A DNA stretch of 64,000 nt from Burkholderia sp. Ac-20365. Its GTDB lineage: Bacteria > Pseudomonadota > Gammaproteobacteria > Burkholderiales > Burkholderiaceae. A program made the position numbers and the translations under genes. The stretch spans positions 90,883-154,882 of the forward strand of contig NZ_JAAGPI010000018.1 of NCBI RefSeq assembly GCF_017104715.1, read 5' to 3'. Below are positions 8,621 to 18,124 of this stretch, piece by piece. A model generated the notes under the pieces. That model had not been told where the DNA came from, ran no database searches, and saw only the letters and a program-made list of their open reading frames with translations. The first letter of the stretch is position 1. Every line of letters starts with the position of its first letter.

Positions 8621-9187
8621 ATGACCGATACCCCACAACTGATTCATATCACTCCGCAAACGCATGGCGTCGAACTCGATCTCGCCTATGCGACTGCCAA
8701 TAACTTCACCGGCAAGCCTATCTATAAGGAAGCGCACTGCCTGCTGCTCGCACCCGCCGAAGCAGGCCTGCGCAAGGCTGTCGAACTCGCGGCGAGCATC
8801 GGCATGAAGCTGCGCATTTTTGATGCGTATCGCCCGCCGCAAGCGCAAAAGGTACTGTGGGACTTTCTGCCCGATCCGACCTTTATCGCCGAACTCGGGC
8901 GCGGCTCGAATCACAGCCGCGGCACGGCGATCGATCTGACCTTGATCGACAGCAACGGTGATGAACTCGACATGGGCACGGGCTTCGACGCAATGGTCAA
9001 GGAGTCGGAGCACTTCCATCAAGGGTTGCCGCAGCATGTGCAGCGAAACCGGTTGCTGCTGCTCGGCATCATGCACGCGTCCGGCTTCACGCATATCGCG
9101 AGCGAGTGGTGGCATTACGAAATTCCCGGCTCGCGCGCATTGCCTGTCATCGATAACAACGACAGTGGTCCATTGAAGCTGATGTAG
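8621..9187 (+). CDS. ddpX: D-alanyl-D-alanine dipeptidase, VanX/DdpX family
   Basis: A 188-residue zinc dipeptidase that splits D-Ala-D-Ala. The zinc ligands are His98 and Asp105 in SNHSRGTAID and His165 in EWWHYE, with catalytic Glu162; Arg71 in AYRPP is the expected transition-state residue. Spacing matches VanX. The start ATG at 8621 is five bases after the regulator stop, and translation is probably coupled because no strong Shine-Dalgarno is present. There is no signal peptide, so it should act in the cytosol on dipeptide brought in by the following ABC transporter. There are no vanH or vanA genes nearby, so this is dipeptide use or recycling rather than vancomycin resistance. Confidence 0.93.
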   Translation: MTDTPQLIHITPQTHGVELDLAYATANNFTGKPIYKEAHCLLLAPAEAGLRKAVELAASIGMKLRIFDAYRPPQAQKVLWDFLPDPTFIAELGRGSNHSRGTAIDLTLIDSNGDELDMGTGFDAMVKESEHFHQGLPQHVQRNRLLLLGIMHASGFTHIASEWWHYEIPGSRALPVIDNNDSGPLKLM

Positions 9188-9243
9188 TTTCACCCCTTTT
9201 TTGCAGCCTTTCCACGCATGTTCCCTCTCGATACGGAGCGAGT

Positions 9244-10851
9244 ATGAATCTGGTTTTGCGCAATGCGCTAGCGGCAGTGGCCGTGGTTTCGGCCCTGACG
9301 CTTACGATGACGACAACAAGCACCGCATTGGCGGCCACGCCGAAAGACATGCTGGTGATTGCCACCACGCTCGACGAATTCTCGACGCTCGATCCAGGCG
9401 AAGTGTACGAACTGGTGCCCGAAGAATACGTGGCGAACACGTACGACCGTCTCGTGCGCGTCGACCTGAAAGATCCGTCGAAATTCAACGGCGACGTCGC
9501 GCAATCGTGGACGGTCAGTCCCGATGGACTCACATTCACGTTCAAGATTCGCCCCGGCCTCAAGTTCCACTCCGGCAATTCGCTGACGGCCGATGATGTC
9601 GCGTGGTCCATCCAGCGTTGCGTGCTGCTCGACAAGGGCGCGGCTGCCGTGCTGCAAGGCATCGGCTTGACGAAGGACAACGCGCTGCAGAACGTCAAGA
9701 AGATCGACGATTCGACCGTCAGCATCACGACCGACCAGAAGTACGCGCCGACTTTCGTGCTCAACGTGCTGGGTGCGTGGCCCGCTTCCGTGCTCGACAA
9801 GACGCTGCTGATGTCGCATCAAAAGGGCAATGACTTCGGCAACGAATGGCTGCGTACGAACGAGGCCGGCTCCGGCGCATACAAGCTCGTCAAATGGACC
9901 GCTAACGAAAGCATCATTCTGCAAAAGTACGACGCTTATCGCATGCCGCTCGCGATGAAGCGCATCGTCATGCGCCACGTGCCCGAAGCCGCAAGCCAGC
10001 GCCTGCTGCTCGAAAACGGTGACGCGGACGTCGCGCGCAATCTCAGCCCCGACGATCTCACCGCGCTCACGAAGGGCAACAAGGCGAGCGTAACGGCCGT
10101 GCCGCAAGCGACGCTGCTCTATCTCGGCCTCAACGTGAAGAACCCGAATCTCGCGAAGCCTGAAGTGCAGGAAGCGATGAAGTGGTTGATCGATTACGAC
10201 GGCATTCAGAAGAACGTGACGAAGAACACCTTCAAGGTGCATCAGACGTTCCTGCCTGAAGGCTTTCTCGGCGCGCTGAACAGCAATCCGTATCACCAGG
10301 ATGTCGCTAAGGCCAAAGCACTGCTCGCCAAAGCTGGCTTGCCGAACGGCTTCAACGTGACGATGGATGTGCGCAGCGCGTATCCGTACAACGAAATCGC
10401 GCAAGCGGTGCAGGCCAATCTCGCGCAAGGCGGCATCAAGGTCGAGATCATTCCGGGCGACAACAAGCAGACGCTCGCGAAGTACCGCGCGCGCCAGCAC
10501 GATATCTATATCGGCGAATGGTCGGCGGATTACATCGACCCGCACAGCAATGCGCAAGGTTACGCGTGGAATCCCGACAACTCCGACAAGTCTTCGTACA
10601 AGATGCTTGCATGGCGTAATTCGTGGGACATTCCAGAGCTGACGAAAGAGACCAACGCGGCTCTCGCCGAGTCGTCGCCGACCAAACGCGCGCAGCTCTA
10701 TCAAACCATGCAGAAGGAAATGCTCGCGAAGTCGCCGTTCGTCATCATGTTCCAGCAGGTGTCGCAAGTGGCGATGCGTCCGGGTGTGTCGGGCCTCGAA
10801 GTCGGTCCGATCAATGACCTCGTGTCGTATCTGCACGTGAAGAAGCAATAA
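9244..10851 (+). CDS. ddpA: dipeptide ABC transporter, periplasmic binding protein
   Basis: A 535-residue SBP_bac_5 (DppA/OppA class) protein with a cleavable signal peptide (about 1-30, ending TALAATP). It contains the typical AQSWTVSPDGLTFTFKIRP block near residues 85-103 and AYPYNEIAQAVQANL further on. It follows ddpX by 56 bp and precedes two permease and two ATPase genes, the ddpXABCDF order of E. coli. It should capture D-Ala-D-Ala or related dipeptides in the periplasm. The precise ligand is inferred from the ddpX neighbour. Confidence 0.88.
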   Translation: MNLVLRNALAAVAVVSALTLTMTTTSTALAATPKDMLVIATTLDEFSTLDPGEVYELVPEEYVANTYDRLVRVDLKDPSKFNGDVAQSWTVSPDGLTFTFKIRPGLKFHSGNSLTADDVAWSIQRCVLLDKGAAAVLQGIGLTKDNALQNVKKIDDSTVSITTDQKYAPTFVLNVLGAWPASVLDKTLLMSHQKGNDFGNEWLRTNEAGSGAYKLVKWTANESIILQKYDAYRMPLAMKRIVMRHVPEAASQRLLLENGDADVARNLSPDDLTALTKGNKASVTAVPQATLLYLGLNVKNPNLAKPEVQEAMKWLIDYDGIQKNVTKNTFKVHQTFLPEGFLGALNSNPYHQDVAKAKALLAKAGLPNGFNVTMDVRSAYPYNEIAQAVQANLAQGGIKVEIIPGDNKQTLAKYRARQHDIYIGEWSADYIDPHSNAQGYAWNPDNSDKSSYKMLAWRNSWDIPELTKETNAALAESSPTKRAQLYQTMQKEMLAKSPFVIMFQQVSQVAMRPGVSGLEVGPINDLVSYLHVKKQ

Positions 10852-10859
10852 CGGCCGGC

Positions 10860-11930
10860 ATGTCGACACCGCTCACTCCCATCGACCGGGTTCGCGCAGC
10901 GTCGGCCCACAGCGCGAGCGTGCTCTGGACGCTGCGCGTGCTGCGCTGGGCGCTCACGCTCGCGATCACGTTCACGGGGCTGCTCGCCGTGACCTTCGTG
11001 ATCGGCCGCAAGGTGCCCATCGATCCCGTGCTCGCGATACTCGGCGACCGCGCATCGGCAAGTGCATATGCGGCCGCGCGCCTCCAGCTCGGCCTCGACA
11101 AGCCGCTCGCCGAGCAGTTCTTCATCTATGTGAGCGCGGTGTTGCATGGCGATCTCGGCGTGTCGCTGCTGACCGCCAACCCGGTGATCGACGACATCAA
11201 GCGCGTGTTCCCTGCAACGCTCGAACTCGCCACGCTGTCGACCATCATCGGCATATTGATCGGCGTGCCGCTCGGCGTGGTCGCAGCGGTGAAGCACAAC
11301 CGCTGGATCGATCACGTCGCGCGCTTTATCGGTTTGATCGGCAGTTCGGTGCCTGTGTTCTGGCTCGGGCTGATGGGCTTGCTGCTGTTCTATGCGAAGC
11401 TGCATTGGGTATCGGGACCAGGAAGACTCGACCCCGTATTCGACGGGATGGTCGATACGAAAACAGGCAGCCTGCTGATCGATTCGCTGATTGCGGGTGA
11501 ATGGGATGTGTTTTTCAACGCGTTCTCGCATATCGCGTTGCCCGCCGCGATACTCGGCTACTACTCGGTTGCGTATCTGAGCCGGATGACGCGCTCGTTC
11601 ATGCTCGATCAGCTGAATCAGGAGTACATCACCACGGCGCGAGCGAAAGGTTTGTCCGAGCGGCGCGTGATCTGGGTGCATGCATTCGGCAATATCGCGG
11701 TGCCGTTGCTTACCGTGATCGCGCTGTCGTACAGCTTTTTGCTCGAAGGCTCGGTGTTGACGGAGATCGTCTTCGCGTGGCCCGGCATCGGCTCGTATCT
11801 GACGGGTGCCTTGTTGAACGCCGATATGAACGCCGTGCTCGGCAGCACGCTCGTGATCGGCATCACCTTCATTGCGTTGAATCTGCTGACCGACGCGCTC
11901 TATCGCGTGTTCGATCCGCGCGCCCGCTGA
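10860..11930 (+). CDS. ddpB: dipeptide ABC transporter permease, DppB/DdpB type
   Basis: A 356-residue integral membrane protein with about six TM helices. The C-terminal half carries the EAA loop expected of DppB-class permeases (near LDQLNQEYITTARAKGLSE), which docks the ATPase. An N-terminal extension of about 25 residues precedes the first helix. The start ATG is 8 bp after the ddpA stop codon. It pairs with the next gene to form the channel. Confidence 0.9.
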   Translation: MSTPLTPIDRVRAASAHSASVLWTLRVLRWALTLAITFTGLLAVTFVIGRKVPIDPVLAILGDRASASAYAAARLQLGLDKPLAEQFFIYVSAVLHGDLGVSLLTANPVIDDIKRVFPATLELATLSTIIGILIGVPLGVVAAVKHNRWIDHVARFIGLIGSSVPVFWLGLMGLLLFYAKLHWVSGPGRLDPVFDGMVDTKTGSLLIDSLIAGEWDVFFNAFSHIALPAAILGYYSVAYLSRMTRSFMLDQLNQEYITTARAKGLSERRVIWVHAFGNIAVPLLTVIALSYSFLLEGSVLTEIVFAWPGIGSYLTGALLNADMNAVLGSTLVIGITFIALNLLTDALYRVFDPRAR

Positions 11931-11949
11931 TGCAACGGAGACTTCCTAC

Positions 11950-12903
11950 GTGCGACACCCTGTTGACCGTTCGACGCAGGACTGGCCGATGAACGCCCCG
12001 CGTCCTACCTGGAAGGAATGGCTGCTGACCGACACGCCCGCATCGCGCAAGCAGGCGGCGCTTGGCCTCGCGTATCGGCGCTGGCGGCGCTTCAAGGGCA
12101 ATCCGCTGTCGGTGTTCGGCTTTCTGATTCTCGTGCTGCTGGTGATCGTCGCGATCATCGGGCCGTGGATTGCGCCACATGATCCGCTGCGGCAGGTTCT
12201 GTCGGATCGCCTGCTGCCGCCGGGTTCGGTATCGCATTGGCTCGGCACCGATCAATTGGGCCGCGATATTCTCTCGCGCATCATCTATGGTTCACGACTC
12301 ACGCTGTCGATTGCGATACTCGTCGTGGTGGTCGTCGTTCCGATCGGGCTGTTGATCGGCACGATGGCGGGCTTTTTCGGCGGCTGGATCGACAATGTGC
12401 TGATGCGCATCACCGATATCGCGCTCGCGTTTCCGAAGATCGTGCTTGCGCTCGCCTTTGCCGCTGCGCTCGGCCCGGGTGTATTCAATGCGGTAATCGC
12501 CATTTCGATCACCGCATGGCCCGCCTATGCGCGACTCGCGCGCGCAGAAACGCTGCGACTGGTGCAGGCGGACTTCATTCATGTCGCGCGGCTGCAAGGC
12601 GCATCGAACGCACGCATTCTGCTGCGCTATATCGTGCCGCTGTGTTCGTCGTCGGTGATCGTGCGCGCGACGCTCGATATGGCGGGCATCATCCTGACCG
12701 TCGCGGGCCTGGGTTTTCTCGGCCTCGGCGCACAACCACCTAGTCCCGAATGGGGCTTCATGGTCGCATCGGGCCGCAACGTACTGCTCGACTCGTGGTG
12801 GGTCGCCACCATTCCGGGCATCGCGATTCTGCTCGTGAGCCTCGCGTTCAATCTGCTCGGCGACGGCTTGCGCGACGTCTTCGATCCGCGTCATGGAGAC
12901 TGA
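11950..12903 (+). CDS. ddpC: dipeptide ABC transporter permease, DppC/DdpC type
   Basis: A 317-residue permease with an N-terminal OppC_N segment (about residues 38-90) and a BPD_transp_1 domain. The EAA loop lies near RLVQADFIHVARLQGAS. The first helix is followed by the periplasmic DPLRQVLSDRLLPPGSVSHWLGTDQLGRD region typical of DppC. The start is placed at GTG 11950 because GGAG lies 9 bases upstream; an ATG at 11989 is the alternative. The stop codon is one base before the ATG of the next gene. Confidence 0.9.
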   Translation: MRHPVDRSTQDWPMNAPRPTWKEWLLTDTPASRKQAALGLAYRRWRRFKGNPLSVFGFLILVLLVIVAIIGPWIAPHDPLRQVLSDRLLPPGSVSHWLGTDQLGRDILSRIIYGSRLTLSIAILVVVVVVPIGLLIGTMAGFFGGWIDNVLMRITDIALAFPKIVLALAFAAALGPGVFNAVIAISITAWPAYARLARAETLRLVQADFIHVARLQGASNARILLRYIVPLCSSSVIVRATLDMAGIILTVAGLGFLGLGAQPPSPEWGFMVASGRNVLLDSWWVATIPGIAILLVSLAFNLLGDGLRDVFDPRHGD

Positions 12904-12904
12904 C

Positions 12905-13786
12905 ATGAGCACGCACGATACGACACCCGCACTGTGCGAGATCGACGATCTGCGTATTGCGTTCCGCACGCACGACGGCACGATGAACGAGGCGGTGCGC
13001 GGTCTCTCGCTGACGCTGAACAAGGGCGAGCGGCTTGGCATCGTCGGCGAATCGGGATCGGGCAAATCGCTGACGGGCCGCGCGTTGCTCGGCCTGTTGC
13101 CGCCTGCCGCGCATTGCAGCGCGAAGACGATGCGCTTCGACGGCAACGATCTGCTTACCATGCGCGCCGACAGGCGTCGGCGTCTGTGCGGCCAGCAGAT
13201 GGGCATGATCCTGCAGGACCCGAAATACTCGCTGAACCCGGTGATGACCGTCGCGCAGCAGATGCGCGAAGCGTTTGCGCTGCACGACCCGAAACTGGGC
13301 AAGCGTGCGATGCGCGAGAAGATCATCGCCGCGCTCGAAGCCGTCCACATCCGCAATCCCGAACGCGTCGCCGATTCCTATCCGCATGAGCTTTCCGGCG
13401 GCATGGGCCAACGCGTGATGATCGCGATGATGGTATCGACGGGGCCGCGTCTCCTGATCGCCGACGAACCGACCAGCGCGCTCGACGTACTGGTGTCGAT
13501 GCAGGTGCTCGCCGTGCTCGATGAGATGATCGCGAAACATGATACTGGCCTCATCTTTATCAGCCACGATCTGCCGCTCGTGATGTCGTTCTGCGACCGC
13601 GTCGTGGTGATGTATGCGGGGCGCGTGGTCGAAACCTGTGCGGCGCGCGATCTGGTTCATGCGCAGCATCCGTACACGCGCGGGTTGCTCGCTGCGAATC
13701 CGCCGCTCGTCAATCCGCCGGCTGAATTGCCTGTGCTATCGCGAGATCCCGCGTGGCTCAACGAGGTGCAAGGAGCGTCCGCATGA
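12905..13786 (+). CDS. ddpD: dipeptide ABC transporter ATPase, DppD/DdpD type
   Basis: A 293-residue ATPase with Walker A GESGSGKS, signature LSGGMGQR, Walker B LLIADEPTSALD and the His switch in ISHDL. The C-terminal oligopeptide-transporter extension (HPYTRGLLAANPPLVNPP) is present. The start at ATG 12905 has GGAG 5 bases upstream; another in-frame ATG at 12893 lies inside the end of ddpC. The stop codon overlaps the next start in an ATGA arrangement, which implies coupled translation with the partner ATPase. Confidence 0.92.
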   Translation: MSTHDTTPALCEIDDLRIAFRTHDGTMNEAVRGLSLTLNKGERLGIVGESGSGKSLTGRALLGLLPPAAHCSAKTMRFDGNDLLTMRADRRRRLCGQQMGMILQDPKYSLNPVMTVAQQMREAFALHDPKLGKRAMREKIIAALEAVHIRNPERVADSYPHELSGGMGQRVMIAMMVSTGPRLLIADEPTSALDVLVSMQVLAVLDEMIAKHDTGLIFISHDLPLVMSFCDRVVVMYAGRVVETCAARDLVHAQHPYTRGLLAANPPLVNPPAELPVLSRDPAWLNEVQGASA

Positions 13787-14550
13787 TCGATGTCGATGCA
13801 GTTACCGTGCGCTTCAAGACGGCAGCAGGCGCCGTCGACGCGGTGCGCAACGCAAGTTTTCATGTCGCGCAGGGCGAGGTATTCGGACTCGTCGGCGAAT
13901 CGGGTTCCGGCAAGTCGACCATCTTGCGTGCGTTGAGTGGTCTCACGCCGATTGCGCAAGGTTCGATGCGTATCGCGCAGCAAGCTGAATCGACGCGACG
14001 ACGCGATGTGCAAATGGTGTTTCAGGATCCGTATGGCTCGCTGCATCCGCGCTTCACCGTCGATCAAACCTTGCGCGAGCCTTTGCGCATCAACGGTATC
14101 GACGAACACGAAGAGCGCATCGTCAATGCGTTGCGCGAAGTCGGACTGAATGCATCGTTTCGCTTTCGTTATCCGCACCAGCTATCGGGCGGGCAGCGGC
14201 AACGTGTGGCGATTGCGCGCGCGTTGATCGTCGAACCGCTGGTACTGCTGCTCGATGAGCCAACCTCTGCACTCGACGTCTCGGTACAGGCCGAAATACT
14301 GAATCTGTTGAAGCGCCTGCATCAGGAGCGCAATCTGACGATGATTCTCGTCAGCCACAATCTCGCCGTGGTCGGATTTTTGTGCTCGCGCGTGGCGATC
14401 ATGCGCAATGGCGAGATTGTCGAAGAACTCGATGTCGAGCGTATTCGCGCGCAGCAGGTGGAGAATGAGTATTCGCGCAGCCTGCTGCTCGCGACGAGTG
14501 GATATCGACGCAAAGCGGTTGATGCGATGGGCGTCGATATCGCTCAGTGA
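13783..14550 (+). CDS. ddpF: dipeptide ABC transporter ATPase, DppF/DdpF type
   Basis: A 255-residue ATPase with Walker A GESGSGKS, signature LSGGQRQR, Walker B LLLDEPTSALD and VSHNL. It is shorter than many DppF proteins and lacks most of the C-terminal oligopeptide domain. The ATG at 13783 overlaps the ddpD stop codon and has AAGGAG about 8 bases upstream; the frame is open further left within ddpD but without support. It is the last gene of the ddp operon, convergent with the AAHS transporter gene whose stop is 10 bp away. Confidence 0.91.
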   Translation: MIDVDAVTVRFKTAAGAVDAVRNASFHVAQGEVFGLVGESGSGKSTILRALSGLTPIAQGSMRIAQQAESTRRRDVQMVFQDPYGSLHPRFTVDQTLREPLRINGIDEHEERIVNALREVGLNASFRFRYPHQLSGGQRQRVAIARALIVEPLVLLLDEPTSALDVSVQAEILNLLKRLHQERNLTMILVSHNLAVVGFLCSRVAIMRNGEIVEELDVERIRAQQVENEYSRSLLLATSGYRRKAVDAMGVDIAQ

Positions 14551-14560
14551 GTATGGCGCT

Positions 14561-15925
14561 TCACTCCACTGCAGGCGACCATTCAGCGCCTTCAATGACT
14601 GAAGCTTGAGGACGTCTCGCCGTTGCAAAGACACCGACCGCTGCGATCACCGCAGGCACGGCGAGCAGGCTGAACACGGATCCAAACTGCCAGCCCAAGC
14701 CCATCAACGCAGCGCCGACCAGCGCGCCCGCCACGCCGCCGATACGCCCAATGCCAAGCATCCATGCGACGCCCGTTGCGCGTCCTTGTGTCGGATAGAA
14801 GCTTGCTGCCAGCGCGGACATCGACGTGACAGCCGACGTAACAACTGTGCCCGTCAGAAAGATCAGCGTGCCGAGCCACACCTGATGACCAAGCCCACGA
14901 CCCACGAGCATCACCAGCGCAGCCGCGACGACATACGTGCACGCAATCACGCGATTCGCCTTGAAGCGGTCCATCAGCCAGCCGACGCTCAGATTGCCGA
15001 GCACGCCGCCAAGCGGAAACAGTGACGTCATCAACGCGGCGTTCTGCCCTGAAAAACCCGTGTCCTTGAAAAGCGTAGGCAGCCAGTTGGTCAGCAGATA
15101 GTAGATCAACAGCCCCATGAAATACGCGAGCCACAACATCAACGTGCCGAATCGATACCGCGCTGACAGCACCACACGAAGCGCCGACCCGCGATGTTCG
15201 ACCGATTGCCCGGCCGTCACGAACCTGCACGCATCGAGGCTCTTGTCTTTTTCAATGCGAGAAAGAACTCGTGCGACACGCGCATCGCCACGCTTTCGCG
15301 TCACCATGAATTGCGCCGACTCGGGCAAGAGAAGAATAAGCACCGCCGTCAGCACAATCGGCCCGACGCCACCCGCAACGAGCACGCTTTGCCAGCCGAG
15401 GTGCGGAATCAGCCACGCCGACGCAAAGCCACCAATCGCAAGTCCGCATGAAAAGCCGCAGAACATCGCATTAACCGCTACAGCGCGAATGCGAGCCGGC
15501 GCATATTCCGACACCAACGTCACGGCATTCGGCATTGCGGCGCCGAGTCCAAGTCCCGTCATGAAGCGCAACGCTGTCAGCGATTCAATCGACGTCGCGC
15601 GTGCGGCAGCCAGACTCCACAGCCCGAAGAAAAACACCGACAGCACCAGCACCGCTTTGCGCCCGACGCGGTCGGCAAGCGGCCCCGCACCCAACGCACC
15701 GATGCCGAGCCCGACGAGTGCCGCACTCATCACCGGCCCGAGCGCCGCGCGCGCCACGCCCCAATCCTGCACGAGCGAAGGCGCGATGAAACCGACTGCG
15801 GCCGTGTCGAAGCCATCGGCCGCGACGACCAGAAAACAGAGGACGAGGATCGTCCATTGAAAAGGCGAAAAACGTTGACTGTCGATGAACGCCTGCACAT
15901 CGACTGTCGATTCTGGCTGGTGCAT
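14561..15925 (-). CDS. MFS transporter, aromatic acid:H+ symporter (AAHS) family
   Basis: A 454-residue, 12-TM permease of the PcaK/BenK/MhpT group. The family motif DGFDTAAVGF lies in helix 1, GPLADRVGRKAVLV between helices 2 and 3, and a second GWLMDRFKANRV in the second half. The start at ATG 15925 has AAGGAG 7 bases upstream; the frame extends further upstream without support. It is the last gene of a leftward operon with an SDR, a KstD-like flavoprotein and a NIPSNAP protein, so it probably imports the aromatic or alicyclic acid they break down. The substrate is not readable. Confidence 0.88.
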   Translation of the reverse strand: MHQPESTVDVQAFIDSQRFSPFQWTILVLCFLVVAADGFDTAAVGFIAPSLVQDWGVARAALGPVMSAALVGLGIGALGAGPLADRVGRKAVLVLSVFFFGLWSLAAARATSIESLTALRFMTGLGLGAAMPNAVTLVSEYAPARIRAVAVNAMFCGFSCGLAIGGFASAWLIPHLGWQSVLVAGGVGPIVLTAVLILLLPESAQFMVTRKRGDARVARVLSRIEKDKSLDACRFVTAGQSVEHRGSALRVVLSARYRFGTLMLWLAYFMGLLIYYLLTNWLPTLFKDTGFSGQNAALMTSLFPLGGVLGNLSVGWLMDRFKANRVIACTYVVAAALVMLVGRGLGHQVWLGTLIFLTGTVVTSAVTSMSALAASFYPTQGRATGVAWMLGIGRIGGVAGALVGAALMGLGWQFGSVFSLLAVPAVIAAVGVFATARRPQASVIEGAEWSPAVE

Positions 15926-15992
15926 TGCATGTCTCCTTGAGCGCGCCTGCTGCCTCTCGCGCACGTTTGTGATGTCGCCGCGTGTTGTTTTG

Positions 15993-16331
15993 TTATCGCA
16001 GCGCCGTGAGGCTCCTGAATTCGACGCGCCGGATGATCCTGCTTTCCTGCGCAACAATCAGATGCGCCGACGCCTGCAGATACGCGGGCCATTCGGGGTC
16101 CGCATCGCGTGCGGTGCGGCGCTGGTCGTAATCGCCAATGCTCTCGTAGCCCCACAGATGCACGACCTGATTCAACGCGCCGATATCGCTCATATAGAAG
16201 CCGACAGGCGCACCGAGGTACTTCAATTGAATTGGCATCGCGAGTCGATCGAATACTTCGATGAACTCGGTCATACCGCGCGGCCGGATCGTATAGATAC
16301 GATGATCGACAAAAAGCTTGCTGCTGCTCAT
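15993..16331 (-). CDS. NIPSNAP-family protein
   Basis: A 112-residue dimeric alpha/beta-barrel protein. The N-terminal FVDHRIYTIRPRGMTEFIEVF and the later VVHLWGYESIGDYDQRR are NIPSNAP hallmarks. Such proteins are common as small partners in bacterial aromatic or steroid degradation operons, but their biochemical role is mostly unknown. The gene starts 11 bp after the stop codon of the KstD-like gene and 67 bp before the transporter start. Confidence 0.85.
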   Translation of the reverse strand: MSSSKLFVDHRIYTIRPRGMTEFIEVFDRLAMPIQLKYLGAPVGFYMSDIGALNQVVHLWGYESIGDYDQRRTARDADPEWPAYLQASAHLIVAQESRIIRRVEFRSLTALR

Positions 16332-16342
16332 GGTGCTTTCCT

Positions 16343-18091
16343 TTAAACCGTTTCCGATTGACGCCTGTTATTCACGCTTGCCGCATTACCATCGATGCCC
16401 GCAAGCCGCTGGCCGGTGATGTAGCCGAAGGTCATGATTGGGCCGAGCGTAATGCCCGCGCCCGGGTAGTTCCCGCCCATCACACTCGCGCGGTCGTTGC
16501 CGACTGCGTACAGTCCGTCGATAAAGCCACCGTTCGAATCCAGCACTTCCCCCGTGACAGCCGTCGTGATGCCGTCGAAGGTGCCCAGATCGCCCATTAC
16601 GACTTTGAGCGCGTAGTAAGGGCCGTCGCCGACAGGCGCGACGCACGGATTGGGTTTGCGTTCGGGATCGGCGAGATAGCGATTGAACGATGTCGAACCG
16701 CGTCCGAACTCGCGATCTTCACCACGTACCGCACCTTCGTTGTAGTTGCGCACGGTGGCTTCGAGCGCATTCGCGTCGATGCCCGCGCGCTGCGCGAGTT
16801 CGGCAAGCGTGCGCCCTTTGACGAGATAGCCGTTACGCAGCAAAGGCCCTAAGGGCACGGGCGCCGGCTTCGCGTACCCCAGCCCATATTTGCGGATGGT
16901 CGCGTGATCGCAGATCAGCCACATCGCCGTTTCTTTTTCATCGCGGCATGCTTCGATCATGGCCGCGCCGACGTCGTGATATGAATTCGCTTCATTCGTA
17001 AAGCGCTTGCCCTTGCGCGTCACGCCGATAATGCCTGGCTTGTAGCGATCCAGCAGATGCGGAAACACGCCAGTCGTACCGTCGCGCATCGGCACGCGCG
17101 AGACGGGCATCCATGCGGCAGGCTGCGGATAACGGATCGGCACCTGAGCGCCGACGCTTTCGGCCATGCGCGCGCCGTCGCCCGTATTGCCCTTCGGCAC
17201 CGGTGAGCAATGCTCGCCGCCGCGCTTCACATGGGGATACGCTTTGGCGATGCGAGCGACATCATGCGAGAAGCCGCCGCATGCAAGCACCACACCTCGT
17301 CGCGCGGTAATGCGCGTCTCGCCTTGCGGGCCATTAACGATTGCGCCTGTCACGCGCTTTTCGGACATAGTGAGTTCTCGCGCCGCCGTACTCGTGTGAA
17401 TCGGAATACCCAGCGAGAGCGCTGATTTCGCGAGCCGCGCGGCGAGCGCGTTGCCGCTCGTGATCTGCACGCCGCGTCTATACAGCGCAAGATCCTTCAG
17501 ATGGCTCGCGAGACGCTTCGCCACATAAACAGCGGACGTTACCGAGCGCGTCGCGTTGAAGAAATGCTTGAGGTCGGCATTCGACGAATTGAACATCATG
17601 CCGATGAACGTGATCGTCTTCAGCGGCGGACGCAAACGCGTTATGTCGTCACCAAGCGCGCGAGCGTCAAAAGGCGCAGCGACGACAGAGCGGCCAATAT
17701 CGACACCGCCTGGCGCGTCAGGGTGATAGTCGGGATACAGCGTCGGCACGAATTTCACTTCCGTTTCGCGCTCGAAGAAGTCGAGCATATGCGGGCCGGT
17801 TTCGAGAAATGCATCGACCGCTGCTTCGTCGAAGCACGCGCCGGTTTCGTTGCGCATATAGGTCTTCGCCGCTTCGCGCGTATCGGTTACACCGTTCGCG
17901 CGCGCATGCCGGTTGCCGGGAATCCACAGCACGCCGCCCGAATAGGCCGTCGTGCCGCCGAAATACGCTTCCTTTTCGATCACGACGACATCGAGACCGT
18001 GCTTGCGCGCAGTGATGGCCGTCGATAATCCGCCTGCCCCTGAGCCTATGACAAGCACATCGCATGTGAGGGAATGCGTTCTGGAATCCAT
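16343..18091 (-). CDS. FAD-dependent dehydrogenase, KstD/fumarate-reductase flavoprotein family
   Basis: A 582-residue FAD_binding_2 enzyme. The Rossmann motif GSGAGG lies at residues 16-21, IEKEAYFGGTTAYSGG just after it, and the C-terminal YAVGNDRASVMGGNYPGAG binds the flavin. Length and motifs match 3-ketosteroid delta-1-dehydrogenases and related desaturases or tricarballylate dehydrogenases. It follows the SDR gene by 33 bp. A dehydrogenation next to a carbonyl followed or preceded by an SDR alcohol oxidation is the likely chemistry. Whether the substrate is a steroid, a terpenoid or a cyclohexane acid cannot be told. Confidence 0.87.
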   Translation of the reverse strand: MDSRTHSLTCDVLVIGSGAGGLSTAITARKHGLDVVVIEKEAYFGGTTAYSGGVLWIPGNRHARANGVTDTREAAKTYMRNETGACFDEAAVDAFLETGPHMLDFFERETEVKFVPTLYPDYHPDAPGGVDIGRSVVAAPFDARALGDDITRLRPPLKTITFIGMMFNSSNADLKHFFNATRSVTSAVYVAKRLASHLKDLALYRRGVQITSGNALAARLAKSALSLGIPIHTSTAARELTMSEKRVTGAIVNGPQGETRITARRGVVLACGGFSHDVARIAKAYPHVKRGGEHCSPVPKGNTGDGARMAESVGAQVPIRYPQPAAWMPVSRVPMRDGTTGVFPHLLDRYKPGIIGVTRKGKRFTNEANSYHDVGAAMIEACRDEKETAMWLICDHATIRKYGLGYAKPAPVPLGPLLRNGYLVKGRTLAELAQRAGIDANALEATVRNYNEGAVRGEDREFGRGSTSFNRYLADPERKPNPCVAPVGDGPYYALKVVMGDLGTFDGITTAVTGEVLDSNGGFIDGLYAVGNDRASVMGGNYPGAGITLGPIMTFGYITGQRLAGIDGNAASVNNRRQSETV

Positions 18092-18124
18092 GATCTTTGT
18101 CTCCTGCCAGATGTCGTTTTGTCT

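Noticed and set aside
8621..9187. VanX-like enzyme as a vancomycin-resistance gene
   Set aside because: No vanH, vanA or vanRS genes accompany it; the adjacent dipeptide ABC transporter fits a nutritional or recycling role.
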